This document shows, piece after piece, positions 22,215-33,990 of a stretch of 64,000 nucleotides of DNA. A program made the position numbers and the translations under genes. This DNA comes from Halichondria panicea. Its lineage: Eukaryota > Porifera > Demospongiae > Suberitida > Halichondriidae. The DNA lies in contig NC_087388.1 of the NCBI RefSeq assembly GCF_963675165.1, positions 2,148,800 to 2,212,799 of the forward strand, written 5' to 3'. Every line of letters begins with the position of its first letter. Positions within the stretch are counted from its first letter, which is position 1. The notes under the pieces are model-generated. The model was not told the origin of the DNA. It was given only the letters and a program-made list of their open reading frames with translations, and ran no database searches.

Positions 22215-23294
22215 CTTTAGCCTAGAAAATAAATGTCACTACTTGGTTAGGAAATTTCGATGAGAGTATGCTACCGAAGATTACTATGAGTTTGGGCCTG
22301 TATAACTGCACAAGTGACAGTACTAGGCACATGCAGACGAGTGATAATCATCCAAAGATAATGCATTTATTGCTTGGAAACCAAAATGCAAGTTGAGTAT
22401 GTGCATCAATCAATCAATCAATAAAGAAAGGGGTCACCACAATAGGCTTTACAGCCTCTCGAGGTGCTCCCTGCTGCACAAAAAGGACACTAAAACGAAA
22501 TGTTTACTTTATATGAGGTGTAACGTCTAAGTGCTGACTGACATGGTCAAGCTAGGTAGTGCAGCTTACAATGTAGCGGGTGAAGTGTTTCACTGGAAGA
22601 GCTATTAATTTTTGTATGAATATCTGTAGCATGAATACTTGCAAGAGTAGTGACAGGTGATGTGACCTTGTTGACTGATTTTAATACGTTATAATGGTTA
22701 TTGAAGCAAAAACAGTCGATCTTGTGGAATATCTGACATGCATGGGTGTTAGTTAAGTGGTTGCTTTGTCAACTAGAAAGTTGCATGTAGCAACAAAATT
22801 AAAATTCTCCCAGTTGAAGATGAGTTAAAGGGAAAGAAGATGACTAAAAGACAGACTCTATAACACCAGGAGAGCTCGCAGAAGGTTACTTAAAGATGTT
22901 GTAGAGAACCGGCAGACTTGACAACCAGCAACCCGTTTTGAAACTGGATAGTTCTGTAGGCAAAACAGTGTGTGCTTGCTTTGTATCATGCATGCTATAT
23001 ATATAGGTGTATCAAAAGAGAAGAGAAGTGTGACAACCGTTTTGAAACCAAAATAACACAAGTACAAGAGCCTGAATAGGCTTAAATGGTGATGCATTCA
23101 CATCTATACGTGTGCAATATTCCGCTCAAAGCACTCACTCCAACACTGATGCTTGTTCATTGAATGATGACTGCTAAAATATTATAGTTATTACCCATCA
23201 GAAGAGTTTGACGTCGATCATAATATTGGGCAACAAGTTAGTTATTGCAGGCGCCCCTGTGCAACATGCCCTCGTGCTAGGCAACGACTAATAC

Positions 23295-24283
23295 CAGGAG
23301 TGTATGAAGAGGAGTATCCAACAGGCTGTAGCAGTTGTAGTGTAAACCAGGTTAGGGTATGAGTATGTCATACCACGTCACTATCAGACTGCATCTTAAG
23401 TGGGTGCGTAGGTGTAGTGGTTAATTAGTTAAAAATGATATCAGCATACACACTTGTGGTTGTACCTCCAGCCCACATTTAATTTTATTCATGGCTACTC
23501 ACTGGTGTTAAGGATGGCTCAGCCACATGGTGCACAGGGCATCATATCTTTGTGATTGTGATATATTAATGGATAAAATTTAGTAGGAATGTAGTTTTGT
23601 ACGAAATGTACACGCTTAAAATGTTTGGAGGTCATGTGACCTTCAGCGATGTCGTTACAGTATGATTAAGAAGATAAAAAAGGAGGATTAGAAACAAGTG
23701 TAGCCACACCCCCAAATTTTTTTATAAAGTACAACTCAGTTTTATCATTTTTGTGGTGCACGCCCGGATATGATGCGTATCATTTACAGGTGCACAGAAA
23801 TCAGGAAAACTGTCGCATTTTCTATTTAATACCCTCTACTTAAATATGCGTATTTCAATTTTCCGCTTCACCGAAAATGATAGACATCATATCCAGGCGC
23901 CATAAAAATGGTAAAACTGAGTTGCACTTCACAAAAAAATTTGGGGGTGTGGCTGCACTTGTTTGTATTCCGGAAATTGTAAAGTTGTATATTTCACTGT
24001 AGCTCCACCCCTGAAAGTCACATGACTTTAAAAACACATTCAACATGTTCCTTCATTATAAGACTACATTATTGCAAAGTTTCATCAGTTTATATGTAAC
24101 CATCCAAAAGATATAATCACATATACAAGAAATCCACAATAAATCCCAATAATTAATTGAGCCATCCTTAACAACACTGAGTAACAGTTTACACAACTAC
24201 AAGTGTTAGTGACGGATTCAGTCCGAGATGTACGTAGAATGGAATGTGCGTGGGAGTCGCATACTCCTCTTCATACACTCCTG
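23295..24283. mobile_element. CAGGAGTG MITE copy 2, split by a foldback element
   Basis: Outer ends CAGGAGTGTATGAAGAGGAG and CTCCTCTTCATACACTCCTG match the 296-bp copy at 7864-8159. The flanks share TAATAC. The difference in length is an insert at 23498-24181 between the left and right halves. Confidence 0.85.
23498..24181. mobile_element. 684-bp foldback element with TA target, nested
   Basis: Ends GTTAAGGATGGCTCA and TGAGCCATCCTTAAC, with the interior itself near-palindromic: AGCCACACCCCCAAATTTTT near 23700 mirrors AAATTTGGGGGTGTGGCT near 23940. Flanked by TA at 23496-23497 and 24182-24183, suggestive of a Tc1/mariner-type target. It interrupts the surrounding 296-bp MITE. Confidence 0.75.
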
Positions 24284-24718
24284 ATAATACTTACATACAT
24301 AATAAGTGGTGGCATCAGCATTTTACATTCAATTGTACAGGAAAGCAAGTCGATCAACTAAGTGTGTGGATATTTTTCATTATATCGCACACCCAGAAGT
24401 ATTATTGCACACTTGTTATTGCACACTCTAAGAAGTGCTTCTTATTTGGAATAAACACAGTTTCATGCATGTGACTTTATTATTTTATTTGTGTGTATCT
24501 GTTCAAACTTATATCATAAACAGTGAAACGTTTTCAACAGTGAGAGAACAAGAAAAACAATAGTTTACACACTTACACAATACAATGCATATCAGTCTCT
24601 TTCATGATGTTCTCTGATGCTTTCGATGCTCTATTCGATCACTTCTTCGCTCTTTTGCAGTGAGGCTGAGGGTGAATTCCATTAAAAATTCACTTCCCAC
24701 AACTAGTGCAAAGGGAAA

Positions 24719-24935
24719 TACTGTATATAGCGGGTAATTTTTCGTGGGGTAAAATATTTGTTATTTTCGTGGGCAAGCTGACCTCCACGAAATGTTAACG
24801 TAGGCGTGGCTTACCGGAACGTAGGAATGCAGTGCAGGCAACGAGACTAAACGAAATTTTTACTCACGAAAACCACCGTTTCTCGAGTTGAACGAATTTT
24901 TTGCCCCACGAAACTTACCCGGTATACGGTAGTCT
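24719..24935. mobile_element. TATAGCGGGTAATTTT MITE
   Basis: Compact palindromic element: left TATAGCGGGTAATTTTTCG, right CGAAACTTACCCGGTATACGG, about 215 bp, uninterrupted relative of 6619-7165. Confidence 0.7.
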
Positions 24936-25012
24936 ATACAATTGATTGGTTGGGAAGGTGGGATATAAGTAAAAAAGCAGATTTCATCCACTGCATTTTT
25001 ACACAGCCATCA

Positions 25013-25215
25013 TATACCGCATAGCGACTGATTTCGTGGGTTAGCAATCCTACACGAAAATTAAGTCCAAGAAAAATTAGAATTATCTGCTATAACGTGC
25101 AAAAATTAAAGACGTGGCTTCCGGTAAGCATTCATTCCATGCACGAACATTGTGCAACAAAATACTTTTAGAGGCCATTCGACAAAATATAAGTGCCTCA
25201 AAAATTATACGGTAT
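25013..25215. mobile_element. TACCGCATAGCG-type MITE, reverse of 21391-21642
   Basis: Starts TATACCGCATAGCGACTGAT, ends AAAATTATACGGTATT; interior is the reverse complement of that in 21391-21642 with a few changes. Confidence 0.65.
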
Positions 25216-26246
25216 TGCATTATACTGATGCATGCCTATATATGCTCTATTGCACTGCAATCATTATTATGGTTGCTATGGTAGTGATGCAACATGCCAT
25301 TAATACAGAGCACTGAGTTGCTTTAATCTGCCCACTCACTGGGCAACAGTTGCAATCATAACCTAAGCTATAATTTGCAGCAAACAAGCGGCTCCTATTC
25401 TACTCTTGAACAAAGCGAAAGGAACTTTAGGAAGAAGCCAAAGCTAGAATCCCAGCACTTCCATACATCCAGCTCCTCCCCCATGCAGCCTTGCATCAAA
25501 AAAGCACAGCACACTGCCCAAAAAACAAGGGTCTCCTACTACTCTCGAACAAAGCCAAAAAATAAACTAGAGCTTCTCTCTTTCATTCTAGTTCTGTTAT
25601 TATATTACTAGACAAAGCATCTAGCTACAATGTTATTACATGTGTATCTTCTTGTAAATCACAATACAATGTACAATGTTGTAGTTTGTAGCCCAGAGCA
25701 ATCTATAGTACCGGTACTGTAGCTCATAGTTCCCTGCTAAATACACTCAAATGGGATCTAAATACCTTATAGTTATAGCCAATAGAAACGGTCAGTCTTT
25801 TCCATTGCAAACGACATTTATACCCAGTATTGTACCAATAGAAACAAAATGTGTTTATTTACTTTCTATAGACTAAAAGCACTAGCTGTACAGTCGTATA
25901 GGAGACTATTATAGAGCTATAGCTATAATAGCAGAAATTATATATATACACTCAAGGCATTTTATTTACATGCAGCCACCTGGAACCCTATTGTCTTTGC
26001 ATAATTATACTCCATACTGTCAGCGTGAGCCAGCTTGAGTTTCAGTGCTTGTCAGGTGCTCTAGATCTATGTAACACTCTGGGTCCCAATGTATGTCAAA
26101 GTCTCACTATATATTACTGGCTTTCAAAGCTTCTCCTAGGATGTACCAGCATTTAAATTCGTTGATGCTATAATTATTATTTCCATGCATTCGCATAGGT
26201 TGTGAGACGCTAAAAATTAGACTGCAATTTAATACATGTAGGTCTA

Positions 26247-29200
26247 ATGGATCGTAAACGAGGTAGAGGCGGACCCAGAGGAAGAGGAGGTGGGAGAGGA
26301 GGGTCCCGATCGAAACAAAATGGTGCCCAGGGGGAGGGAGCAACATACGGCAGCACCCACTATTTTGGGGCTCGTGGTAGAGGTAACGGCAGAGATCGCG
26401 GTAGAGGTAGTCGAGGGAGGCCCAGAGACTCAACAACGAGAATGGAAAGACCTCCTTTAAACTATTTCACATGCGGTGACATTGAAGATTTATCTCAAGC
26501 TGACAATCAAACAGTAATTAGGCGAATTACTCAGAATGAGAATGGGTTTTTGAATGCCTTCAAGCACGACAAGTTCTTGAAATCACCGACAGTTTTGAAA
26601 CAGTTAGTGAACATTGTGTACAAGTTATCTCAGTCTAGTGACACTCAGACTGCTTTGCGTGTTCTAGCTCAACTATTCAGCTCCAGTGGTGAATATTCAC
26701 TCTTCATGTTCCAGCTGCAACTGCTTATTAGTGAAATAAAACTGTCTATGAGAGAAGGAAACCTTCAATCTTTGTTTTATCTCACTGAAGTGGGAAAGTT
26801 TTGCTTTGAGAAAATTCCAAAAACCGTACAGAACACATTTCCGATTAAGGAAATCAAAGTAACAGTTGAAAGCCTCACAAAGTACAACAAAGGTAGTGAA
26901 AACAAGCAGGTCACTCTGGAAGGCATTGAACAGAACTTACTTGAACTCCAAATCCAGCACCTGGCCTTTGAGGAAGAGCAAGTTAAGCTAAAACCCAAAC
27001 CAATTCGGCAAATTGGAGATGATAATCTTGAGCCACCGGAAGATTTTTCCGCACTTCCTATTTTACCTGTCCCTAATGAAATCAACCAGTTTGCCACGAG
27101 GCCATATCTCAGGCCAAATATCATCAAAGGAGAGTATCGCAGCTGGGAACACTACCTGGACGTTCAGTTCAGACTTCTTCGTGAAGATTTCGTCGGTCCT
27201 CTTCGAGAAGGAATTGCTGATTATCTTCATAATCCAACACAAAAAGGAGGTGATGTCCGTGTGTATCGCAACGTGACAATTCAGCAGCCAGTGTGTCTTA
27301 CCATGGGCATCGGTTTTGAAATTTCCTTCAACATGCAAGCATTTCGTAGAATTACTTGGGAGTATACCAAACGACTTATCAATGGATCTCTCTTGTGCCT
27401 TTCAACAGACAACTTTCAAACAATTGCCTTTGCATCAGTAGCACAAAGAGAAACAAAACAACTTGAGAAAGGTATTGTTACTGTGAAATTTGAAGGCTCT
27501 GTCAATGGATTTCAGCTCCACTCCCAAACCAAATACACAATGGTTGAGTCTGTAGCTTACTTTGAAGCTTATCGTCACGTTTTGGAGAAGCTTCAAGGAG
27601 TTCGTAAAGAGCATGAGATCGATATGATGCCTTTTCAAAATTACATAGTCAACTGCTCGTTTGACAACATCCCCCTTCCACGGTATCTCAATCATTTCGG
27701 CCGTACCATTTTTGATTTGAAAGGAATAATTGAAATCAAAAGCAAGCTCGCAAGCTCAAAAGTTGATCTCACTGAAGCATCTTCTTGGCCTGATGCAAGT
27801 GTCACAGATCTTGACCCCTCACAGATGAGAGCACTACAAGCAGCTCTCACTCAAGATATTTCCGTCATTCAAGGTCCCCCGGGCACTGGCAAAACGTACG
27901 TGGGAATGAAAATCGTCAAAGCTTTCTTAGCAAACAAGAAAGTGTGGGATCCACAGAAGACCACACCAATTTTAGTTGTGTGCTATACAAATCATGCACT
28001 CGATCAGTTCCTTGAAGGAATCAGAAGCAATGAAATCGATGGCAAAGCTCCAAACGTGACAAGAATTGGAGGACGCTGCAAAAGTGACATTCTTCAGGAA
28101 TGCATCCTTTTCGAAAAAGTAAATAAAGCAAAAGCAGACCAAGCAATACCAAATAGAGAATTCAGAGAATATAAAGAAGCCACACATTGCATGTTGGAAA
28201 AAAAGGATCTTATAATACAACACCTGGAAACAATTCATCTGTCAAATCACAAAATTTTACGAATGGAACGCTTGCGTCTTTTTATTTCATCAAGTCACCG
28301 TAACCAGCTTATTAGTTATGTGTACACTAAAAATCCGATTGAGCTGTGGTTGGGATTGGGGTATGAAGACCCAAGTGATGAAATGCAAACAACGGAAGAA
28401 CTTCAGGTTGCTAAAGCTTTTCAACCAGAGTTATTAGAAGATGATGAATTAGAAGATGATGAATACACTGAAGTCCAGATGATACAAGACGATCGACTAG
28501 TTGAAGGGAACGAAGTCGTGTACAAGGCTCCAGAAGAGGAAGAGTGGAAGAACGTAAAATGGACAAGAAAAAAGAAAAACGATGGTGACTGGCAAACAGT
28601 TCAAATAGCCGAAAATAAAAAAAGGAAGCTGATATACAAGCAACTTAATCATGGTTTGCAACCAATGGCTACTGATGAAGCTGCTAGTATCATCGACTTA
28701 TGGAGCTTAGACGGGATGCAGCGATGGAGACTGTACCTTTATTGGAGAGACATGCATGTCACCGACCTTAGACAGCAGCTGGAGCGTCAATCAGGGAAGT
28801 ACAAAACCGCCTGTGAAAGGTTTCAACTAAGAAAACAAGACGTGAATATGACAATTGTCCGAGATTCAGATGTAGTTGGCATGACTACAACAGGAGCAGC
28901 TAAACACAAATACATCATTAAGTCAATTCGACCAAAGATAGTAGTTATCGAAGAAGCTGCTGAGATTTTTGAGCCTCACATTTTCACTTCTCTGTCCCCA
29001 ACAGTTCAACAATTGGTTTTAATTGGCGACCATCAGCAGTTAAGGCCGAAGCCAACTTACTACGTGCTTGAAAAGAATTATGATTTCAATGTCTCGCTGT
29101 TTGAGCGCTTGGCAATGAACGGTTGTCCTGTACAAACACTAAGTATTCAGCATCGAATGAGACCTGAAATTGCCAGCTTGATTACTCCAGCCATATATAA

Positions 29201-31688
29201 AGAACTGCACAATCACGAATCAGTGTACAACTATGATCACATCCAAGGAATCGGTAAAAACCTCTTTTTCATCACCCATACTCAACCAGAACTAGCCGGA
29301 ACAGACGATAGACAAAGTCACTCAAATCCTCACGAGGCGAAATACCTAGGAGCTCTCTGTGACTATCTGCTGAAACAAGGCTACAAACAAGATGAAATTA
29401 CCATCTTGACTCTCTACCGAGGACAACTGCTCGAGATTAAGAACGTTCTTCAACTAAGAAAGGTCGATGGTGTGCGAACAGCTGTTGTTGACGACTTCCA
29501 GGGAGAGGAGAACCGGATCATATTACTGTCCCTTGTGCGAAGTAACAATGAACAAAGAATTGGATTTGTCGGAATTGAAAATCGTATTTGCGTTGCTTTA
29601 TCAAGAGCTAAAATGAGCTTGTTCATAATTGGAAATGTACAAATGCTTCGTGATAAAGTTCAAACTGTATGGCCTAAAATAATAGACAAGCTCAAAGAAA
29701 TGGACTGTATTGGTGAATCTCTCCCATTACATTGCCACATCCACCAAGACCAGAAGGTGAAGGCCCGAGTGTATAAAGATTTTATCAAATGTCCGGAGGG
29801 TGGATGCCAAAAAAAATGTAACGCTCGTTTGCCCTGTGGTCATGTCTGTCCTCGATTTTGCCACCCCTATGACATAGAGCATCGTGAGTACGAATGCTTA
29901 TTAAATTGCCGAAAGCAACTACCTTGTGGCCACATATGTAAACAAAAGTGTTATGAGTGCTCAGTCAGCTGCCAACCGTGCAAGGAAGAAGTAACAAAAG
30001 TTCTACCAGTGTGTGGACACTCAGAGAAGTGCACATGCTCTGATAATCTGCTGCTCTTAAAATGTTCAAAGATTTGTGGAAAAACGTTAACCTGCGGTCA
30101 TCTGTGCCAAGAAAAATGCTCTCAACCTTGCACTCCTCAATGTACTGTGAAATTGGACAAGGAGCTACCTTGTGGTCACACTGTCCACGATTCCTGCTAT
30201 TTCAAAGAAGAGCTAGTAGAGTGCTCCGTGCCTTGCGGTGCTTTGTTAGATTGTGAACATCCATGTACTGGAACCTGCTACACGTGCAAAATGGGACGTC
30301 TTCACATTGGCTGTAAGTCCAAATGCAATCGTACCCTGATATGTGGCCACCTCTGTGACTTTCCTTGCACATCAAGCTGCCCTCCTTGCTCCAAGCCATG
30401 TGCCAACTTTTGCACCCACAGGCGTTGCCCCAGGAAGTGCTTTGAACCCTGTGCTCCCTGCATGGAGCGTTGTGACTGGTCCTGCCCTCATTTCATCTGC
30501 ACCCAGCCATGCGGAATGCCTTGTAATCGACCTCCTTGTAATCAGCCATGTCGAAAGTATATGCGGTGCGGTCACAGGTGCATTGGTATTTGTGGAGAGG
30601 TGTGCCCAAAACTATGCCGCATCTGCGATGAAGAAGTAGTCACTGAGATCTTTTTTGGTACTGAAAGTGAAAAAGATGCCAGATTCGTTCTTTTGCCTGA
30701 TTGCAATCACATCATTGTTGTAGAAATGCTTGATCAATGGATGTCAACTGACAACAGTGTTCACACAGGAGAGTCCCAACAAATCGTGCTCAAAGTATGC
30801 CCAAGGTGCAAAACTCCAGTGAGAAAATGCTTCCGATATGGCAATGACATAAGGAGCAAACTGGCTGATGTGGAAGCTATAAAGAAAAAGCAGATGAGTA
30901 TAATTGACTTCATACGCCTACCGCTTGAATTAGCCAAGCTGAAACATGCTTTTAAAAATATTCACAGGCTAAATCGTCATGTTATTGCTGAAGAGCTTAG
31001 CTCAATCGAAGTGATGGTTGCAAGAAGAAGAAGGCTTAGCTCTATTTCAACCCTTTTCCCTCATATTGTGAAAGCCAAAATATTGTTTCTACATCAAATT
31101 GTTAAGACACACAATGTTTTAAATCAAATAGGAGGATCGGATTATTTTGCTACATTATCCTATCAACCCAGGATAGACAAAATTAAGAGAGATCTCAATG
31201 AACTCAAACAGTTTTTCATGCAAGAATTTCTATCACAGCAACAACTGTCTGACGCTGAAGCTGAAATGAGACGTATTTTTCTCTTAGCAAAAGCAACTGA
31301 GCTCCAAGCTATAATTGCGAAAGAGGATGATGATGAGTGCATCACTCAAACTGTTATTGAACTCGAAGAAAGTGGCTGGAAGTGTGAAAAAGTCACTGAA
31401 GAGAAGGAAGCAAGTTTTATCGAAAGAATAAAATCTTTGCGTGTCAAATATAGACTTATTAGCGTTTATGGCGTCTCAGATACTGCACAATTTATACTAG
31501 TCAAGGTTATTGGTTTATCTAAAGGCCGTTGGTACAAGTGCCCAAATAGTCACTATTATGCGATTGGCGAGTGTGGAGTCATGGAAACAGGAAAGTGTCC
31601 TGAGTGTAATGCAGGAGCGAGTCACACCTTTATAGCAGCCGGCAACGTACATGCCCTGGAAATGGACGGCTCAAAACATGCTGCGTGA
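26247..31688 (+). CDS. ZNFX1-like: ZNFX1-like SF1 RNA helicase, complete single exon
   Basis: One uninterrupted frame of 1813 residues (human ZNFX1 is about 1918). Order of parts: an Arg/Gly-rich N-terminus (RGRG repeats, residues about 3-65) likely to bind RNA; a helical region; then the SF1/UPF1-type helicase. Its motifs are Walker A GPPGTGKTY at 543-551, CYTNHALDQ in motif Ia, an acidic Lys-rich insert (about 725-800), Walker B VVIEEAAE at 899-906, GDHQQLRP at 927-934, QHRMRPE at 968-974, VVDDFQGEEN from 1080, and CVALSRAK at 1115-1122. A Cys/His-rich array of NFX1-type zinc fingers spans about 1182-1460, with repeated LPCGHxC units. A C-terminal RZ finger starts at Cys1765 (CPNSHYYAIGECG, CPEC). 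All helicase residues needed for ATP use appear present. Family knowledge points to double-stranded RNA sensing or small-RNA pathways in cytoplasmic granules; the role here is inferred. The start is supported by the same ATG in copy 3. Confidence 0.95.
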   Translation: MDRKRGRGGPRGRGGGRGGSRSKQNGAQGEGATYGSTHYFGARGRGNGRDRGRGSRGRPRDSTTRMERPPLNYFTCGDIEDLSQADNQTVIRRITQNENGFLNAFKHDKFLKSPTVLKQLVNIVYKLSQSSDTQTALRVLAQLFSSSGEYSLFMFQLQLLISEIKLSMREGNLQSLFYLTEVGKFCFEKIPKTVQNTFPIKEIKVTVESLTKYNKGSENKQVTLEGIEQNLLELQIQHLAFEEEQVKLKPKPIRQIGDDNLEPPEDFSALPILPVPNEINQFATRPYLRPNIIKGEYRSWEHYLDVQFRLLREDFVGPLREGIADYLHNPTQKGGDVRVYRNVTIQQPVCLTMGIGFEISFNMQAFRRITWEYTKRLINGSLLCLSTDNFQTIAFASVAQRETKQLEKGIVTVKFEGSVNGFQLHSQTKYTMVESVAYFEAYRHVLEKLQGVRKEHEIDMMPFQNYIVNCSFDNIPLPRYLNHFGRTIFDLKGIIEIKSKLASSKVDLTEASSWPDASVTDLDPSQMRALQAALTQDISVIQGPPGTGKTYVGMKIVKAFLANKKVWDPQKTTPILVVCYTNHALDQFLEGIRSNEIDGKAPNVTRIGGRCKSDILQECILFEKVNKAKADQAIPNREFREYKEATHCMLEKKDLIIQHLETIHLSNHKILRMERLRLFISSSHRNQLISYVYTKNPIELWLGLGYEDPSDEMQTTEELQVAKAFQPELLEDDELEDDEYTEVQMIQDDRLVEGNEVVYKAPEEEEWKNVKWTRKKKNDGDWQTVQIAENKKRKLIYKQLNHGLQPMATDEAASIIDLWSLDGMQRWRLYLYWRDMHVTDLRQQLERQSGKYKTACERFQLRKQDVNMTIVRDSDVVGMTTTGAAKHKYIIKSIRPKIVVIEEAAEIFEPHIFTSLSPTVQQLVLIGDHQQLRPKPTYYVLEKNYDFNVSLFERLAMNGCPVQTLSIQHRMRPEIASLITPAIYKELHNHESVYNYDHIQGIGKNLFFITHTQPELAGTDDRQSHSNPHEAKYLGALCDYLLKQGYKQDEITILTLYRGQLLEIKNVLQLRKVDGVRTAVVDDFQGEENRIILLSLVRSNNEQRIGFVGIENRICVALSRAKMSLFIIGNVQMLRDKVQTVWPKIIDKLKEMDCIGESLPLHCHIHQDQKVKARVYKDFIKCPEGGCQKKCNARLPCGHVCPRFCHPYDIEHREYECLLNCRKQLPCGHICKQKCYECSVSCQPCKEEVTKVLPVCGHSEKCTCSDNLLLLKCSKICGKTLTCGHLCQEKCSQPCTPQCTVKLDKELPCGHTVHDSCYFKEELVECSVPCGALLDCEHPCTGTCYTCKMGRLHIGCKSKCNRTLICGHLCDFPCTSSCPPCSKPCANFCTHRRCPRKCFEPCAPCMERCDWSCPHFICTQPCGMPCNRPPCNQPCRKYMRCGHRCIGICGEVCPKLCRICDEEVVTEIFFGTESEKDARFVLLPDCNHIIVVEMLDQWMSTDNSVHTGESQQIVLKVCPRCKTPVRKCFRYGNDIRSKLADVEAIKKKQMSIIDFIRLPLELAKLKHAFKNIHRLNRHVIAEELSSIEVMVARRRRLSSISTLFPHIVKAKILFLHQIVKTHNVLNQIGGSDYFATLSYQPRIDKIKRDLNELKQFFMQEFLSQQQLSDAEAEMRRIFLLAKATELQAIIAKEDDDECITQTVIELEESGWKCEKVTEEKEASFIERIKSLRVKYRLISVYGVSDTAQFILVKVIGLSKGRWYKCPNSHYYAIGECGVMETGKCPECNAGASHTFIAAGNVHALEMDGSKHAA

Positions 31689-32499
31689 AACAGCTAACTT
31701 TGTAAACATTGATTCACTATAGTTTGATAGACTTTATATAGTTTATGTAGAGTTTAGATCTTTGTGCATTATTAGACCTATATTATGCGTGTGTAGTTCA
31801 ACTGCATGCATGCATGCCATTGGATGTAGATCTATATATATATATATATTGTAGAAATCAATTTTTGTGCTATGGCTCAGTTTATCTAGATCTATTTGTT
31901 GCCCAGTGAGTGGGCAGATCAAAGCAATCCATTGCTCAGTATATGGCATGTTGTATCACTGCCATGGCTACCATATATTGCACTGTGTGTGCATGCAGTA
32001 GACTTCTTTAAGAGATATCCATTTGGGACTTATGCCCCACCATGCCACCCAATAACTCATTTGGTTCCTTTTATAGGCTACTACTTTTATAACTACTAGT
32101 GGGAAGAAAACCTAAACATTTACTATGGAATTCAGCAAAACTAATGAATAAACTAAATTCCTTCAAAACACATGTCTTTTATATGATTTATATGACCAGT
32201 CAGATGAGTTTAACGTCATTGGGCAACAAGTTAGTTATTGCAGGCGCCCTCGTGCAACATGCCATATATTGCACTGGATGACATTATATTGCTCCAGTGC
32301 CAGTCTGCATGGCTGGGCAATAACTATTACATAGAGATCATTATTATCAGGGTAAACTAAAAGTCAGGCATCAATTTTTGAAGCTGAGATAATTTGGTAT
32401 AGGAACAATTAGATATATGTGTGTCTACATGTGTCTTCCGAAGTATACGTAAATGTTGTGGACACCAAGTATTATAATTATAATAATCATTCTGAACAG
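31689..32499. other. Spacer downstream of ZNFX1 copy 2
   Basis: Includes an (AT)n tract at 31835-31849 and a dispersed repeat beginning TTGCCCAGTGAGTGGGCAGA (about 31899-31985) that is found in inverted orientation at about 25245-25352. Also a TTGGGCAACAAGTTAGTTAT motif at about 32218, shared with about 23226. No gene supported. Confidence 0.5.
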
Positions 32500-33270
32500 G
32501 TAAGTTCAGATAATTAATGGTGTAGTGCCATAAATTAATGCTGGGTATAGCTTATAGGTTGACCACCTATATGTTTTGGTTATTGCAACAATTACCATTA
32601 TATGAGCATATGCAGGAATGCTGCTATTTCTAAATGTGAAGGACTGACTATAAAAGCAGTGTTAAAAGTTGCTAAGATTGGCCAGGGGAAACACCAAAAA
32701 GCGTGGAAACAATTCCTCACAAGAGGAAAACATGGAAGAAGATGAATTGTTGTCTTCAGACTGAAAATCAGAGTCGTGTGCTTAAATTCTTGCCTCCTCC
32801 AGCGGCCATGCAGCCGTTTAGGAGCTAACACCCCCATGTTTTGTCCCTAAAATTTGGCTGGGGATTCGAAAGTTAGTACCGGCCTATGCCAGTTGTATAC
32901 TTACAGCTGTTATTGAGAAAAACCCCCTACTACCCTATGAGGTCAATCTACCACTGAAGGTGAGTGCAGTGAATGTACTGTAAAGTCAGATTGAGATACT
33001 GATAACAGGCCCCACTGTGTGTACATGCAGTCCCTATAATTATACTTAACGTTAAGTACTAACTACTTATTTTCGTACAATTTATTGCCAAAATGATGTC
33101 ATGTAAATGTAGCTTGTAAGCTATAGCTTTGCTACGGTACTAAAACTACTCTATATATAGCAGCAATTGTTCCATATAGGTGTTCCAAATTAAAGGACAT
33201 GCACAAGCTATAATTATAGAAGATAGCTCTTTTACTGATGAAAGCACAACTTTACTCGTACAAGTATAGG
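32500..33270 (+). pseudogene. LRR gene relic (duplicate of 1008-4115)
   Basis: Only pieces survive: the pre-exon sequence near 32560 (GGTTGACCACCTATATGTTTTGG), the end of exon 3 near 32905-32958 (GAGAAAAACCCCCTACTACC, then CCACTGAAGGTGAGTGCAG) and the last-exon region near 33165-33265 with an internal insertion and early TAG. The LRR-coding body of exons 1-3 is missing. Colinear order with block 1 identifies it. Confidence 0.7.
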
Positions 33271-33474
33271 TCTGGTATTGCAGTCCCACAATTTTTTTAG
33301 CATTATATATAGTCTTCGTGGTAACCATTCAAAGTTTTCGTTGATTATGTGATTGGGCAAGAGAACATACACGTGCTAAATAATTATTGTGAGTATCACT
33401 ATAATTATGTCAATATCACTGTACGTGAATGCCTAAAGTTGCTATACTGTATAATTATTATGATTACGAAAAAA

Positions 33475-33990
33475 TTAACAATTTATTGCACTCAAACTGA
33501 TGTAAATATTCCTTCCTTGCCTGTCAATGTGAAACCTATAATGCTCAGTGTCCACTTCTAGCAGATTTAAAATTGTTTGATAAGTGAGTGATAAATTCTT
33601 GTCCAATAGCTCAAAATCTTCCCAGCATTTGTCTGTCATTACGCACAATCTTCTGCAGTTGTTATCTGTGGAATCTTTGGTTCATCGCTGCAGATATTCT
33701 TGCAAGTCATTCTTGTAACTCGGATATAAGCAGCTCACAATGTGATAGTCATTCAGCCAACTTTTTCTAGTTGTGTCCACTAGTAACGTATTGTTGGTAT
33801 CATGCTCTTTTGAATTCATCTGCTGTTGCATTGCATCTATAGAACATGAGTGTTGTCGTTCAACTGCAGTTGTTTTCCTCACCGAGAACAAGTGCTTATC
33901 AAACTGAATTTGATATTTTCTGGTCTCAATCACATCCTGTCTAAAGTCGATAATAGAACCAGTACCATTTTTCATTTGATTGGCCATCAT
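33475..33990 (-). pseudogene. Damaged copy of the unrecognised 172-aa gene
   Basis: Reads from ATG at 33988-33990 as the duplicate of 4270-4788 (shared WLNDYHIVSCLYPSYKNDLQ) but stops at TGA 33682-33684 after about 102 residues. Beyond that the same frame continues with homologous sequence (CRRLCVMTDKCWEDFELLDK) to TAA at about 33475. One premature stop means a truncated protein or pseudogene. Confidence 0.65.

Larger units (their letters stand above)
20480..26246. other. Upstream flank of ZNFX1 copy 2, no supported gene
   Basis: About 5.8 kb shared in patches with 56350-60907. It contains MITEs at 21391-21642, 21826-22214, 23295-24283, 24719-24935 and 25013-25215, and a CAATCAAT run at 22409. 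Short frames at 25375-25611 and 22858-23097 have no recognisable homology and are not called. Confidence 0.5.

Noticed and set aside
22858-23097. Minus-strand 79-aa frame and its block 3 relative near 59112-59462
   Set aside because: The nucleotide similarity is from the segmental duplication and the frames are not conserved as protein.
25375-25611. Small Ser/Lys-rich protein
   Set aside because: No start context, no homologue and no counterpart in block 3; repeated internal phrases suggest chance or repeat origin.
26777-31345. Numerous minus-strand and out-of-frame short ORFs within ZNFX1 copy 2
   Set aside because: They lie inside the long coding frame and mirror its codons; none has independent homology.
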